Source: Anaeromyxobacter dehalogenans 2CP-1 (GTDB lineage Bacteria; Myxococcota; Myxococcia; Myxococcales; Anaeromyxobacteraceae). Taken from it: a stretch of DNA of 64,000 bases. Position 1 is the first letter of the stretch. Every line of letters starts with the position of its first letter. The stretch covers positions 2,616,001-2,680,000 of the forward strand of contig NC_011891.1 of assembly GCF_000022145.1 (NCBI RefSeq), in the 5' to 3' direction. Both the position numbers and the translations under genes were made by a program. The notes beneath the pieces are model-generated. The model was not told the DNA's origin, searched no databases, and saw only the letters and a program-made list of their open reading frames with translations. Below are positions 14,510 to 23,460 of this stretch, one piece after another.

Positions 14510-15589
14510 ATGCTTCGAATGGTCGCCACCGCCGAGCGGTCCCACGGGTTCGAACAGCCGTTCGCCCCGCCAGGCGCCGACGTGGCGGTCCTCCTCAACG
14601 CGAACGCGAAGCAGGTGACGCCAGGCGTCCGCCGCGCGCTCTCCTCGGTGCTGCCGGACGAGCACCTCTTCGTGTCGCGCTGCGCCGACGAGGCCGCGGC
14701 CATCGCCGACGAGGTGGTGGCGCGGCGGTACCGGACGGTGTTCACCGGCGGCGGCGACGGGACGTTCGTCTCCTGGGTGAACCGGATCCTGGAGAGCGCG
14801 GAGCGGCGCGCGGCCCGGCCGCCCTGCTTCGGCGTGCTCGCCCTCGGCACCGGCAACGCGGTGGCCGGTGTGGTGGGCGCGACCCCGCGGCGGCACGTGC
14901 AGGACCTTCTCCGCTTCGTGCGCGGCGAGGTCGGCCGCGTCCGCCGCCTCGACCTCGTCTCCTGCGGCGACCGGCTCACCCCGTTCGCCGGCGTCGGCAT
15001 CGACGCCGCGGTGCTGAACGACTACATCTGGCTGAAGTCGCAGCTCGCCGACACCCCGCTCCGGCGCCTGGGCCTGGGCGCGAGCGGCTACGGCCTCGCC
15101 ATCGCGCTGCGCTCCGCCCCGCGCTGCCTGGTCGAGCGCCGCCCCACCTACTGCGAGATCGTGAACGTGGGCCGCCCGGCCTGGCGCCTCGACGCGCGCG
15201 GCAACCGCGTCGGCCGCCCCATCGCCCACGGCGAGCTGCTCTACGCCGGCCCGTGCATGATGGCCGCCGCGAGCACCGTGCCCTACTACGGCCTGGGCCT
15301 GCGCGCGTTCCCGTTCGCCGGGCAGGCGCCGGGCATGATGCAGGTCCGGGTCGCCACCAGCATCCCGATCCGCACCCTGCTCACGAGCGTCCCGAGCATC
15401 TGGGCCGGCCGCTTCGCGCACCGGGGGCTGCTCGACTTCCACGCCGACCGCGTGGCGATGCGGTTCGAGAAGCCGATGCCGCTGCAGATCGGCGGTGACG
15501 CCGAGGGCTGGCGCGACGAGCTGACGTTCGGGATGGCGCCGCAGCCGGTGGACCTGGTCGACTTCGGCACCCCCTGCGCCGCGGCCTGA
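14510..15589 (+). CDS. diacylglycerol kinase-like lipid kinase family protein
   Basis: 359 residues. N-terminal catalytic domain with NANAKQVTP, the nucleotide loop FTGGGDGTFVSWVN (near 80-93) and LALGTGNAVAG (near 117-127), where most family members have GTxND; then a beta-rich C-terminal domain. Members phosphorylate diacylglycerol, sphingosine or related lipids, or take part in undecaprenol-phosphate recycling. The ATG has AGGGAAC six bases upstream. It is divergent from dnaK and convergent with the DUF493 gene. The exact lipid is unknown. Confidence 0.85.
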   Translation: MLRMVATAERSHGFEQPFAPPGADVAVLLNANAKQVTPGVRRALSSVLPDEHLFVSRCADEAAAIADEVVARRYRTVFTGGGDGTFVSWVNRILESAERRAARPPCFGVLALGTGNAVAGVVGATPRRHVQDLLRFVRGEVGRVRRLDLVSCGDRLTPFAGVGIDAAVLNDYIWLKSQLADTPLRRLGLGASGYGLAIALRSAPRCLVERRPTYCEIVNVGRPAWRLDARGNRVGRPIAHGELLYAGPCMMAAASTVPYYGLGLRAFPFAGQAPGMMQVRVATSIPIRTLLTSVPSIWAGRFAHRGLLDFHADRVAMRFEKPMPLQIGGDAEGWRDELTFGMAPQPVDLVDFGTPCAAA

Positions 15590-15596
15590 GCCGCGA

Positions 15597-15884
15597 TCAC
15601 AGGTAGTAGACGACGCGCTCGTCCTGCCAGAGCAGCTGGTACACGGCGCGCCGCTGCGCCTCCGACTCCAGCCGCACCGCCACGCTCACCGAGTGGTACT
15701 TCCCGCCCGACGAGGCGCGCACCGTGACGTCGATCGCGGGGGCCTCGCCCACGCCGCGGGCCACCAGGCGCCGCGCATGCTCGGCGAAGTCGTCGGCGGC
15801 GAGCCCCATCACCTTGAAGGTGTAGCGGAGCGGGTAGTCGAGCGCCGGCGCGGCCGGCGGCGTGGGATCGGCCCGGTTCGTCAT
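15597..15884 (-). CDS. DUF493 (YbeD-like) family protein
   Basis: 95 residues, start ATG at 15884. The core YPLRYTFKVMGLAADDFAEHA followed by VTVRASSGGKYHSVSVAVRLES and ending VVYYL is typical of the YbeD/DUF493 ferredoxin-like fold, resembling ACT-type regulatory domains. In E. coli ybeD lies near lipoate genes, but no function is established. Here it is 151 bases beyond phoH and converges with the lipid kinase gene. Confidence 0.85.
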   Translation of the reverse strand: MTNRADPTPPAAPALDYPLRYTFKVMGLAADDFAEHARRLVARGVGEAPAIDVTVRASSGGKYHSVSVAVRLESEAQRRAVYQLLWQDERVVYYL

Positions 15885-16020
15885 CGGTCAGAGCCTAGCG
15901 GCGACGCCCGCGCGGCGCAGCCGCGCCCGCGGGGACCTCGCGCGAGCCCGCGAGCGCAGGCGCGGAGGTCACGGGACCCCTCGCAGCAAGCGGGTCCCCG
16001 CGGAGCTCCGCTCCGTGGGG

Positions 16021-16035
16021 CGGGGCGCAGCCCCG
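16021..16035 (-). terminator. short hairpin after the PhoH gene
   Basis: CGGGGC-GCA-GCCCCG, a 6-bp all-G/C stem with a 3-base loop directly after the stop codon of the PhoH-like gene; a likely but weak terminator with no U-run. Confidence 0.4.
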
Positions 16036-17358
16036 TCACAAGAGATTCGCTGCGAGCTCGGCCAGCGGGCTCCGCTCGCCCTTCTCCAGCGTGATGTGCC
16101 CCGCCAGCCGCTCGTGCATGAAGCGGTTCACCACGTGGATGAGGCCGTTGTTGGTCTGGTCCACGTAGGGATTGTCGATCTGGTACGGGTCGCCGGTGAG
16201 GACGATCTTCGTCCCGTCGCCGACGCGCGTGATGATGGTCTTCACCTCGTGCGGCGTCAGGTTCTGCGCCTCGTCCACGATGATGAACTGGTTCGGGATG
16301 GAGCGTCCGCGGATGTAGGTGAGCGGCTCGATCTCGAGGATGCCGAGGTCGAGCAGCTCGTGGTAGCCGCGCCCGGCCTTCTTCTCCGAGCGCGACAGGT
16401 TCATGAGGTACTCGACGTTGTCGAAGATCGGCTGCATCCAGGGGTTGAGCTTCTCCTCCACCGAGCCGGGCAGGTAGCCGAGATCGCGGCCCAGCGGGAA
16501 GATGGGCCGGGAGACGAGCATCTTCTGGTAGACGCCGTCCTCCATGGTCTTCTGCAGGCCGGCGGCGATGGCGAGCAGCGTCTTGCCGGTGCCGGCCTTG
16601 CCGACGATGGTGACGAGCCGCACCTCGTCGTTGAGGAGCAGGTCGAGGGCGAACGACTGCTCCTTGTTGCGCGGCCGGATCCCCCAGACGCCCTCCTTCG
16701 GCGTCTTGATGAGCGGCACGTACGCCTGCTTCGCGGCGCTGTACTTCCCCACCGCCGAGTGCTGCGGGTTGGTCCGGTCGCGGAGCACCACGAACGCGTT
16801 GGGCGGCGGCGCGTCGCGGCCCTCGGCCGCCGGCAGCGCGCCGCCGGCGTAGAACGCGTTCACGTCCTCCGGCGAGACCTCCAGCTCGGAGCTGCCGCTC
16901 CACAGCTCGTCGAGCACCACGCCCTCGACGTCGTAGTCCTCGGCGTGCAGCCCGAGCGCGTCGGCGCGGATGCGGAGGTTGGTGTCCTTGGTGACGAAGA
17001 CGGTGGGGGTGGCCTGGTCGCGCTGCGCGAGCTCCAGGGCCACCGCCAGGATCTGGTCGTCGATGGTGTGGCCGTTCCCGACGCCGTGCGGGAGCTTGTG
17101 CTCCGCGACCAGCACGCGGAGGTGCCCGTGGGCGTCGCCGATGGGCACGCCCTCGCGCAGCTTGCCCCGGGAGCGGAACTCGTCGAGCGAGCGGGAGACC
17201 TGGCGCGCGTTGCGGCCGAGCGTCGAGAGGTCGCGCTTGAAGTTGTCGACCTCCTCGATCACGTAGATGGGGATGACGACGTCGTTGTCTCCGAAGCCGA
17301 AGATGCTGCGCGGGTCGTGGAGCAGGACGTTGGTGTCGAGGACGAAGTTCTTTTTCAA
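16036..17358 (-). CDS. PIN domain-PhoH family ATPase
   Basis: 440 residues from TTG at 17358 (MKKNFVLDTNVLLHDP). The N-terminal PIN nuclease domain (about 1-150) has acidic residues in VLDTNVLLHD and FVTKDTNLRIRAD. The C-terminal PhoH ATPase has Walker A GKAGTGKT (near 250), Walker B FIIVDEAQNL, and LTGDPYQIDNPY. This PIN-PhoH fusion (PhoH2-type) is an RNA helicase/ribonuclease in mycobacteria, where it pairs with an antitoxin; no antitoxin is seen here and it is a common housekeeping gene. GGAG lies 10 bases before the TTG. Confidence 0.92.
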   Translation of the reverse strand: MKKNFVLDTNVLLHDPRSIFGFGDNDVVIPIYVIEEVDNFKRDLSTLGRNARQVSRSLDEFRSRGKLREGVPIGDAHGHLRVLVAEHKLPHGVGNGHTIDDQILAVALELAQRDQATPTVFVTKDTNLRIRADALGLHAEDYDVEGVVLDELWSGSSELEVSPEDVNAFYAGGALPAAEGRDAPPPNAFVVLRDRTNPQHSAVGKYSAAKQAYVPLIKTPKEGVWGIRPRNKEQSFALDLLLNDEVRLVTIVGKAGTGKTLLAIAAGLQKTMEDGVYQKMLVSRPIFPLGRDLGYLPGSVEEKLNPWMQPIFDNVEYLMNLSRSEKKAGRGYHELLDLGILEIEPLTYIRGRSIPNQFIIVDEAQNLTPHEVKTIITRVGDGTKIVLTGDPYQIDNPYVDQTNNGLIHVVNRFMHERLAGHITLEKGERSPLAELAANLL

Positions 17359-17459
17359 GCCTGGGCGGCTCCGGGCGAGGCCGTCCAGGGGACGGACGGC
17401 GCGGACCGAAGTCTAGCAGGGCGCGGGCGGCGACGGCCACCGCCGCGGCGGACCGACCC

Positions 17460-19754
17460 TCACACCGCGGCGCGGCGAGGGGCGCGGAGGCTGGCCGCCG
17501 AGACGCTCTGGTTCCGGCCGTGCCGCTTGGCGTGGTAGAGGCAGGCGTCGGCGCGCTCGATCAGCGCCGGCTTCTGCGCCCCGTCGTCGGGGAAGGTGGC
17601 GACCCCGAGCGACAGGGTCACCTTGAGGGGACCCTGCTCGGTCTCGAAGACGAGCTGCCCGACCTTCTCGCGGATGCGCTCGGCGATCACCATCGCGCCG
17701 CCCGTGTCGGTCTCGGGCATGACGATGGCGAACTCCTCGCCGCCGTAGCGGGCCACCACGTCGGTGCCGCGCGCGGCCCGCGCCAGCGTCCTCGCCACCC
17801 CGCGCAGCACCTGATCGCCCACCGGGTGGCCGTACGTGTCGTTCACCGACTTGAAGTGGTCGATGTCGCACAGCAAGAGCGACGTCCGCTTCCCGTACCG
17901 CTGCGCCTGGCCGAGGTGCGCGTCCAGCCGCTCCTGGAACGTCCGATGGTTCGTGAGGCCGGTGAGGCCGTCGGTGGTGGCGAGCCGCTCGGTCTGGTCG
18001 AACAGGCGCGCGCGGTCGATCGACTGGGCCGCGTGCATCGAGATCACGAGCAGTTGCTGGACGGCGTCGCGGCCGTACGCGCCGGCGCGCTTGGCGCCCA
18101 GCACGAGCGCGCCGATGGAGCGCTCGCCCACCTTGAGCGGGAAGATCTTGAGCGAGGCGAGGCCGCGCAGGCAGACCGCGCCGAACACCCGCGTCTTCGC
18201 GGGATCGAGCGCGTTCACCGGGAGCACGTCGTCGATCTTGATGGCCGAGGACACCAGGCAGCCGTCGCCCATGGCGAACTCGAGGTCGTCGAGGCCGGCC
18301 GCGCCGGTGCGATCGCCCTCCCCGCCCGCCACGCGCACCACGCGCACCCTGGACGGATCCACCTCGTCGCGCAGCGCCACCGCGGCGAAGTCCACCGTGA
18401 CCATCTCCGACGCCACGCCCACCAGCGCGTCGTAGACCTCCGAGAGCTTCCGGGTGCGGTTCAGCCGCTCGATGGACCGGTAGAACCGGTCCACCTCCGC
18501 GCGCGTCTGGCGGACGTCCTTCATCAGCCGCTCGGCGCCGACCGCCCGCAGGATCTCGGCGGCCAGCGTGACGAGGAGCTTCTCCTCGGCCTCGGTGAAC
18601 GGCGTCGGCTCCATCCGGTCCACCAGCACGACGCCGCGCACGTGGCCGCCGCGCGGGTCCACCAGCGGCGCGGCGAGCAGCGCCTTCGGCCGGGTGCCGT
18701 CCGCGTAGTAGCTGACCGCCTTCACCTCGCCGTGGAGCCGCACCGGGGAGCGGCGGCGCACCGCGCCGCCCAGCGGGCCTTCCCCGGCCGGCAGCGGCTC
18801 GCGGCCCACCGCCTCGCTGGGCGAGCGGCAGTCGAGCAGCGTGAGCGTCTTCTCGTCCTCGCTCAGCCAGAACAGCGCGCAGGTGTGACAGCGCAGGGCG
18901 GCCACCGCGACCTCCAGCGCCCCGCCCACCGCCGCCTCGATCTCGATCACCGCGCCCTCGCTCCAGCGGCGCTCGCGCTCGGCCGGATCCTGCGCGTCGT
19001 CCGGCGCCGCCACGCTCAGCCGGAACGCGCGCGCCAGGTGGTCGATCTCCTTCATGCGCCGCTCGATGGCGAGCCGCTCGTCGCGCCGGCTGGCGGCGAC
19101 CTGCCCGGCCAGCACGGCGTAGTAGAGCACCGCGAACACGGTCACGAAGCCGGCGTGCACCACCGCCTCGGGCAGCTCCGCCACCCGCGCGCCGCGCCCG
19201 GCCCACAGCAGCGCCTCCAGCGTCACCGCGAGCGCCACCAGCCCGGCGCCGACGCCCGGGGCGAGGAACGCCACCAGGAACGCCATCACCAGGTAGACCA
19301 CCGGCTGGAACGCCGACTCGGCGTGCCCGAAGCTCGCGCTCTGCGCCACCGCGTACGCCGCCACCACGAACAGCGAGCCCAGCTCGAGCTGCTCGCGGTA
19401 GCCCGCCTGCTCCCCCGCGGCCGCGCGCGCCACCCGGCGCCACACCAGCGCGCCGAGCGCGACCGCCAGGACCGCCATGGCGGCTACCTGACCCCAGCCC
19501 GCGGCGGACTCGAAGCCGCGCAGCGCCACCAGCGCGCCCACCGCCACCGTGACCAGCGCCGGCAGGCTGCGCAGGACGAAGCGCGCCGCCCGGCGACGGG
19601 CGATGGGGCCGGCCAGCCCCGCGTCGCCGAGCAGCAGCGCGTACGCGCGGATGAGCAGGGGCCGCGAGCGCTGCAGCGCCAGGCGGCGGCGCACCGTGGG
19701 CGTGGCGCCCACCGGCGCGCGCACCGGCGGCAGCGCGGGGAGCGGCTCGCTCAC
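17460..19754 (-). CDS. membrane-bound GAF-GAF-GGDEF diguanylate cyclase
   Basis: 764 residues from GTG at 19754, overlapping the ftsB-like stop as GTGA. Residues about 60-225 hold five or six hydrophobic segments; two GAF-like sensor domains follow at about 270-430 and 450-585; the GGDEF domain occupies 590-750. The active motif is GGEEF (RYGGEEFAIVMPE), and an RGTD inhibitory I-site lies at the normal distance upstream, so both catalysis and product inhibition look intact. Substrate residues in CDIDHFKSVNDTYGH are conserved. Makes c-di-GMP in response to an unknown signal. The open frame extends upstream through ftsB but has no homology there. Confidence 0.92.
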   Translation of the reverse strand: MSEPLPALPPVRAPVGATPTVRRRLALQRSRPLLIRAYALLLGDAGLAGPIARRRAARFVLRSLPALVTVAVGALVALRGFESAAGWGQVAAMAVLAVALGALVWRRVARAAAGEQAGYREQLELGSLFVVAAYAVAQSASFGHAESAFQPVVYLVMAFLVAFLAPGVGAGLVALAVTLEALLWAGRGARVAELPEAVVHAGFVTVFAVLYYAVLAGQVAASRRDERLAIERRMKEIDHLARAFRLSVAAPDDAQDPAERERRWSEGAVIEIEAAVGGALEVAVAALRCHTCALFWLSEDEKTLTLLDCRSPSEAVGREPLPAGEGPLGGAVRRRSPVRLHGEVKAVSYYADGTRPKALLAAPLVDPRGGHVRGVVLVDRMEPTPFTEAEEKLLVTLAAEILRAVGAERLMKDVRQTRAEVDRFYRSIERLNRTRKLSEVYDALVGVASEMVTVDFAAVALRDEVDPSRVRVVRVAGGEGDRTGAAGLDDLEFAMGDGCLVSSAIKIDDVLPVNALDPAKTRVFGAVCLRGLASLKIFPLKVGERSIGALVLGAKRAGAYGRDAVQQLLVISMHAAQSIDRARLFDQTERLATTDGLTGLTNHRTFQERLDAHLGQAQRYGKRTSLLLCDIDHFKSVNDTYGHPVGDQVLRGVARTLARAARGTDVVARYGGEEFAIVMPETDTGGAMVIAERIREKVGQLVFETEQGPLKVTLSLGVATFPDDGAQKPALIERADACLYHAKRHGRNQSVSAASLRAPRRAAV

Positions 19755-20050
19755 GGGGCCCCTCCGCGCTCGGCGCCCAGCCAGTAGACCCGCTCGCCCG
19801 GGCGGATGTACCGGAGCTCCTCGCGCACGGCGCGCTCCAGCGCGGCGGGCTCGGAGCGGAGCGCCCGGACCTCGCGCGCGAGGCGGGCGTTCTCGGCCGC
19901 CAGGCGCTCGTTCTCGGCGCGCATCTGGTCCACCTCGCCGGCGAGGCGCAGGTGCTTGCGGAGGCCGGACGGATCGGCGGCGGAGAGGGCCGCCAGCAAG
20001 GCGACGACCCCCACGTACACGCCCCACCTGCGTCCGCGCGTCACGGCCAT
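19751..20050 (-). CDS. FtsB/DivIC-type septum formation initiator protein
   Basis: 99 residues: one membrane helix (about 9-28), then a coiled coil (LRLAGEVDQMRAENERLAAENARLAREVRAL) and the conserved end EELRYIRPGERVYWL. These bitopic proteins bridge FtsL and FtsQ in the divisome. Its stop overlaps the start of the GGDEF gene, so they are translationally coupled, an uncommon pairing of a division protein with a c-di-GMP cyclase. Confidence 0.88.
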   Translation of the reverse strand: MAVTRGRRWGVYVGVVALLAALSAADPSGLRKHLRLAGEVDQMRAENERLAAENARLAREVRALRSEPAALERAVREELRYIRPGERVYWLGAERGGAP

Positions 20051-20164
20051 TCGGCTGCCTCGCCGGGACCGTAGCAGCCGGAGGGGACCCGTCCAGAAAT
20101 CGGCCGATGTCTGGACGCCGCGCGGGTGGGCGGGTGTGGGGCGCCGGCGGCTCCGACGGCGGGG

Positions 20165-20191
20165 CGAGGGCGCAGCCGGGCGCAGCCCTCG
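20165..20191 (-). terminator. hairpin after the efflux operon
   Basis: 7-bp stem CGAGGGC/GCCCTCG with a 13-base loop, two bases beyond the stop of the HlyD-type gene. Likely terminator of the tetR-emrB-emrA-type operon. Confidence 0.45.
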
Positions 20192-20193
20192 TT

Positions 20194-21240
20194 CTACCTG
20201 GTATGCACCGTCACGAACGCGGAGAGGCCGGCGCGCAGGGGAAGATCGGCCGGCACCGCGTCCCAGGCGATCCGCACCGGCACGCGCTCGACCACCTTGA
20301 CGAAGTTCCCGGACGCGTTGTCCGGCGGCAGGAGCGCGAAGCGCGCGCCGGTCCCGCCGGAGATGCTCTCCACCTTGCCGTGGAGCGTGCGCCCGCCGTA
20401 CGCGTCGATCTCCACGTCCACCGGCTGGCCGGGGCGGATCTCGCCGGTCTGCGTCTCCTTGAAGTTCGCGATCACGTAGGTCCGGTCGGGCACGAGCTGA
20501 CCGAGGCTCTGGCCCGGTTGCACGATCTGCCCCACCCGCGCGGCCAGGCGCGAGACGCGGCCGGAGGCGGGCGCGCGCACCTCGGTGTAGGAGCGCTGCA
20601 GGCGCGCCAGGTCCACCGCGGCCTGCGCCGCCTTCACCCGGGCCCTGGCCAGCTCGCCGCTGGCCAGCGCGGCCGCGTACTGCGCCCGGTTCGCGCCGGC
20701 GCCGGCGCGGGCGGTGGCGCCGGCGATGCGCGTGGCGTCGTAGCGCTCGGCCGCGATGGCGTCGCCAGCCTTCAGCTCCTCGGCGCGGCGCAGGTCGAGC
20801 GCCGCCTTCTCCGACTCGGCCTCCGCGCGCGTCACCCCGGCGCGCGCGACCGACACCTGCGCCTCCGCGGCCGCCGCCTGCGCCTGGGCCGTCGCCAGCT
20901 CGGCCTCGGCCTGGCGGACGCGCACCTCGTAGTCGGCCGGGTCGACGCGCACGAGCGGCTGGCCCTGCCGCACCTGGGCGTTGTCCGCGACCAGCACCTC
21001 GGCCACCGGGCCGGCCACCCGCGGCGCGATGGCGACGACGTCGGCCTCCACCTGCGCGTCGTCGGTGCTCTCCTCGCCGCGGGTGAGGAGCGCGTGCGCG
21101 CCGAGCGCGATCGCGACGAGCAGCGCGGCCAGGACGGCGCCCACGAGCACGCGGCGCCGGCCGCCCGGACGCGCCGGGGCGGCCGCCGGCGCGGGGGAGC
21201 TCGGGACCTCGTGGAGCCTGGGATCGGCGGGAGGGGTCAT
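20194..21240 (-). CDS. HlyD/EmrA-type membrane fusion protein
   Basis: 348 residues. A proline-rich cytoplasmic tip, one membrane anchor (about 33-52), then a barrel-sandwich/lipoyl half-motif (EADVVAIAPRVAGPVAEVLVADNAQVRQGQPL), a long alpha-helical hairpin (about 100-200), and the second lipoyl half (VRAPASGRVSRLAARVGQIVQPGQSL). Partners an MFS pump to span the periplasm. ATG at 21240 has GGAG eight bases upstream; a GTG at 21246 overlapping the pump stop is the alternative. Last gene of a three-gene operon. Confidence 0.93.
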   Translation of the reverse strand: MTPPADPRLHEVPSSPAPAAAPARPGGRRRVLVGAVLAALLVAIALGAHALLTRGEESTDDAQVEADVVAIAPRVAGPVAEVLVADNAQVRQGQPLVRVDPADYEVRVRQAEAELATAQAQAAAAEAQVSVARAGVTRAEAESEKAALDLRRAEELKAGDAIAAERYDATRIAGATARAGAGANRAQYAAALASGELARARVKAAQAAVDLARLQRSYTEVRAPASGRVSRLAARVGQIVQPGQSLGQLVPDRTYVIANFKETQTGEIRPGQPVDVEIDAYGGRTLHGKVESISGGTGARFALLPPDNASGNFVKVVERVPVRIAWDAVPADLPLRAGLSAFVTVHTR

Positions 21241-21242
21241 GG

Positions 21243-22832
21243 TCACATCTCCATCTCGACGTGGACCTTCTCGCGCGGTCCGTGCCGGTTCACCTTGAGG
21301 AAGTAGAGGAGCGGGAGCACGCACAGGAACAGGACGCCGGTGACGAACAGCACGTGCTCGAAGGCGATCACCATCGACTGCTTGCGCACGATGCCGTCCA
21401 GCGCCCGGAGCGCGGCCTCGCGGGCGGAGACCGGGTCGAAGCCCCGCTGCGCGAAGAACGCCGCCAGCTGCCCGAGCCGGTCCTGCACCTCCGGCCGCTC
21501 GGGCCCGAGGTGGCTCGCGACCGCGGCCCGGGCGTGGACGCCGGCGCGGTCGAGCAGCGTCGCGAAGATGGCGAGGCCCATCGACGCGCCCACCTGGCGC
21601 AGCAGCGAGTTCAGCCCGGTCGCGTCCGCCAGCCGGGCGCGCGGCACGTTGGAGAGCGCGGCGGTGGTGAGCGGCACGAACAGGAAGCTGAAGCCCACCC
21701 CCTGGATCAGGATCGCGTGGACGATGCCGGAGGAGGTGCTCTCCAGCGTGATGCGCGAGACGTCGAAGGAGCCGAGCGACACCAGCACCACGCCGATGGC
21801 GACCAGCAGCCGCGGCGACACGCGCGAGTAGAGCCGGCCGACGATGGGCGTGACCAGCATCATCACCAGCACGCGCGGCATGAGCGCGAGGCCGGACTGC
21901 ATGGCGGTGAAGCCGAGCAGCTCCTGCATGAACAGCGGCAGCAGGAACATGCTCGCCATCAGGATCGCGAACATGACGGCGCCGATGACCGTGCCGGAGG
22001 TGAACACCGCGTCGCCGAACAGCCGCAGGTTCACCGCGGGCACCTTCGCCACCAGCTCGCGCCAGACGAACAGCGCCAGCGCGACGGCGGCCACCGCCGC
22101 CACCGCGGTGATGGTGCGCGACTCGAACCAGTCGTCCCGCTGCCCCTCCTCGAGGAAGTACTGGAGCGTCGCGAGCCCGACCGCGAGGAGCGCGATGCCG
22201 AGCCAGTCCATGTTCCGCCGCTGCTCGGCCGCCGCGGCCGCGTTCGCGGCGCGGATGTCCTCCGGCTCGTGCACGAAGCGCCACACCATGAACAGGCCCA
22301 GCGCGCCCACCGGCAGGTTGATGAAGAAGATCCAGGACCAGTGGAAGTTGTCCACGATGTAGCCGCCCAGGGTCGGGCCGACGGCGGGGCCCACCATCAC
22401 CGCCATCGCGAACAGCGCCATGGCCATGCCCTGCTCCTTGGGCGGGAAGGTCTGGCGCAGGATGGCCTGCTCGGTGGGCTGCAGCGCGCCCGCGCCGAGC
22501 CCCTGGATGGCGCGGAAGGCCACCACCTGGCCGAGGCTGGAGGCCAGGCCGCAGAGCGCCGAGCCGACCACGAACACGAGCAGGCTCGCCATGTAGACGC
22601 GCTTCTGCCCGAACAGGCGGCCCAGGAACGCGGTCAGCGGCATCACGATCACCGTGGCGATGGCGAAGCCGGTGGTGATCCAGGTGATCTCCTGCACGGT
22701 CGCGCCGACCGCGCCGCGGATCTGCGGGAGCGCCACGTTCACGATGGACGCGTCGATTGCGCCCATGAGCGTGCCGAAGGTGACCGACACGGTCACCAGC
22801 CACTTGTTGGTGGGCGCGCGCGCGGCGCTCAC
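21243..22832 (-). CDS. DHA2-family (EmrB/QacA) MFS drug efflux transporter
   Basis: 529 residues with about 14 membrane segments, from GTG at 22832 that overlaps the TetR stop (GTGA). The DHA2 signatures GTLMGAIDASIVNVALPQI in helix 1 and GLGAGALQPTEQAIL near helix 5 are clear. Proton-driven export of hydrophobic drugs across the inner membrane; with the HlyD-type protein and a TolC-like channel it exports out of the cell. The C-terminal cytoplasmic tail is basic. Regulated most likely by the upstream TetR protein. Confidence 0.94.
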   Translation of the reverse strand: MSAARAPTNKWLVTVSVTFGTLMGAIDASIVNVALPQIRGAVGATVQEITWITTGFAIATVIVMPLTAFLGRLFGQKRVYMASLLVFVVGSALCGLASSLGQVVAFRAIQGLGAGALQPTEQAILRQTFPPKEQGMAMALFAMAVMVGPAVGPTLGGYIVDNFHWSWIFFINLPVGALGLFMVWRFVHEPEDIRAANAAAAAEQRRNMDWLGIALLAVGLATLQYFLEEGQRDDWFESRTITAVAAVAAVALALFVWRELVAKVPAVNLRLFGDAVFTSGTVIGAVMFAILMASMFLLPLFMQELLGFTAMQSGLALMPRVLVMMLVTPIVGRLYSRVSPRLLVAIGVVLVSLGSFDVSRITLESTSSGIVHAILIQGVGFSFLFVPLTTAALSNVPRARLADATGLNSLLRQVGASMGLAIFATLLDRAGVHARAAVASHLGPERPEVQDRLGQLAAFFAQRGFDPVSAREAALRALDGIVRKQSMVIAFEHVLFVTGVLFLCVLPLLYFLKVNRHGPREKVHVEMEM

Positions 22833-23437
22833 CGCCCCGCCCCGCGCAGGAACGCGTCGAGCGCCGCGTCCACGAAGCCGTCCCAGCTGCCCTGCCGTTC
22901 CAGCGTGCGCACCACCAGCGCCCGGGTGATCCCCAGGAACGCGACCGCGTGGACGCCATGCCCGTCCGGGCGGAGCTCGCCCGCGCGCACGCCACGCCGG
23001 ACGATCGCCTCCGCGCGCCGGGTCAGCTCGGCGTTCAGCGTCGCGGGGGGACGGGCCCGCGCCGGCCCCTCCCCGGACTGCGCCAGCACGGCCAGGAACG
23101 GGCCCCGGGCGCGGGCGTGGTCGCGCACGCCCTCCAGGAACGCGCGGAGCTGCTCGGCCGCGGGGCGGCCCTGCGCCGCCGCGACCGCCGCATCGACCCG
23201 CGCCAGGAGCGCCTCGCGCCCGTCCCGGCACAGCGCCTCGACCAGCGCCTCGCGGTCGGCGAAGTGGTTGTACAGCGTGCCCACGGCCACGCCGGCGGCG
23301 GCGGCGATCCGCTCCATCCGCGCCGCGTGCAGCCCCTCCTCCCCGAACACCCGCTCGGCCGCGGCGAGGATGGCCCGGGCGGTCTCCTCGCGGAGCCGCT
23401 CGCGCAGGCGGGGGACCTCTTGTGAACGCGTGTTCAT
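22829..23437 (-). CDS. TetR-family transcriptional repressor
   Basis: 202 residues, start ATG at 23437. N-terminal HTH at about 17-63 (RAILAAAERVFGEEGLHAARMERIAAAAGVAVGTLYNHFADREAL), then a ligand-binding helical domain with TetR-like C-terminal layout. First gene of the efflux operon and divergent from apbE. A 20-bp palindrome immediately upstream is the obvious operator and could control both directions. Confidence 0.93.
   Translation of the reverse strand: MNTRSQEVPRLRERLREETARAILAAAERVFGEEGLHAARMERIAAAAGVAVGTLYNHFADREALVEALCRDGREALLARVDAAVAAAQGRPAAEQLRAFLEGVRDHARARGPFLAVLAQSGEGPARARPPATLNAELTRRAEAIVRRGVRAGELRPDGHGVHAVAFLGITRALVVRTLERQGSWDGFVDAALDAFLRGAGR
23422..23435. promoter_or_regulatory. 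inverted repeat over the tetR start
   Basis: TGAAC-GCGT-GTTCA, two 5-base arms around a 4-base spacer, overlapping the first codons of the TetR gene. The GTGAAC half-site recurs at 23460. Possibly an accessory operator half; weaker than the palindrome at 23440. Confidence 0.3.
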
Positions 23438-23439
23438 GA

Positions 23440-23459
23440 TGCTGAATCCAGATTCATCA
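23440..23459. promoter_or_regulatory. probable TetR operator between tetR and apbE
   Basis: TGCTGAATCCAGATTCATCA: the arms TGnTGAATC and GATTCAnCA are symmetric apart from one base around a central CA. It lies two bases before the tetR start and one base before the apbE GTG start (23461), so bound protein would block both genes. Length and symmetry fit a TetR-family operator; binding is inferred. Confidence 0.65.
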
Positions 23460-23460
23460 C

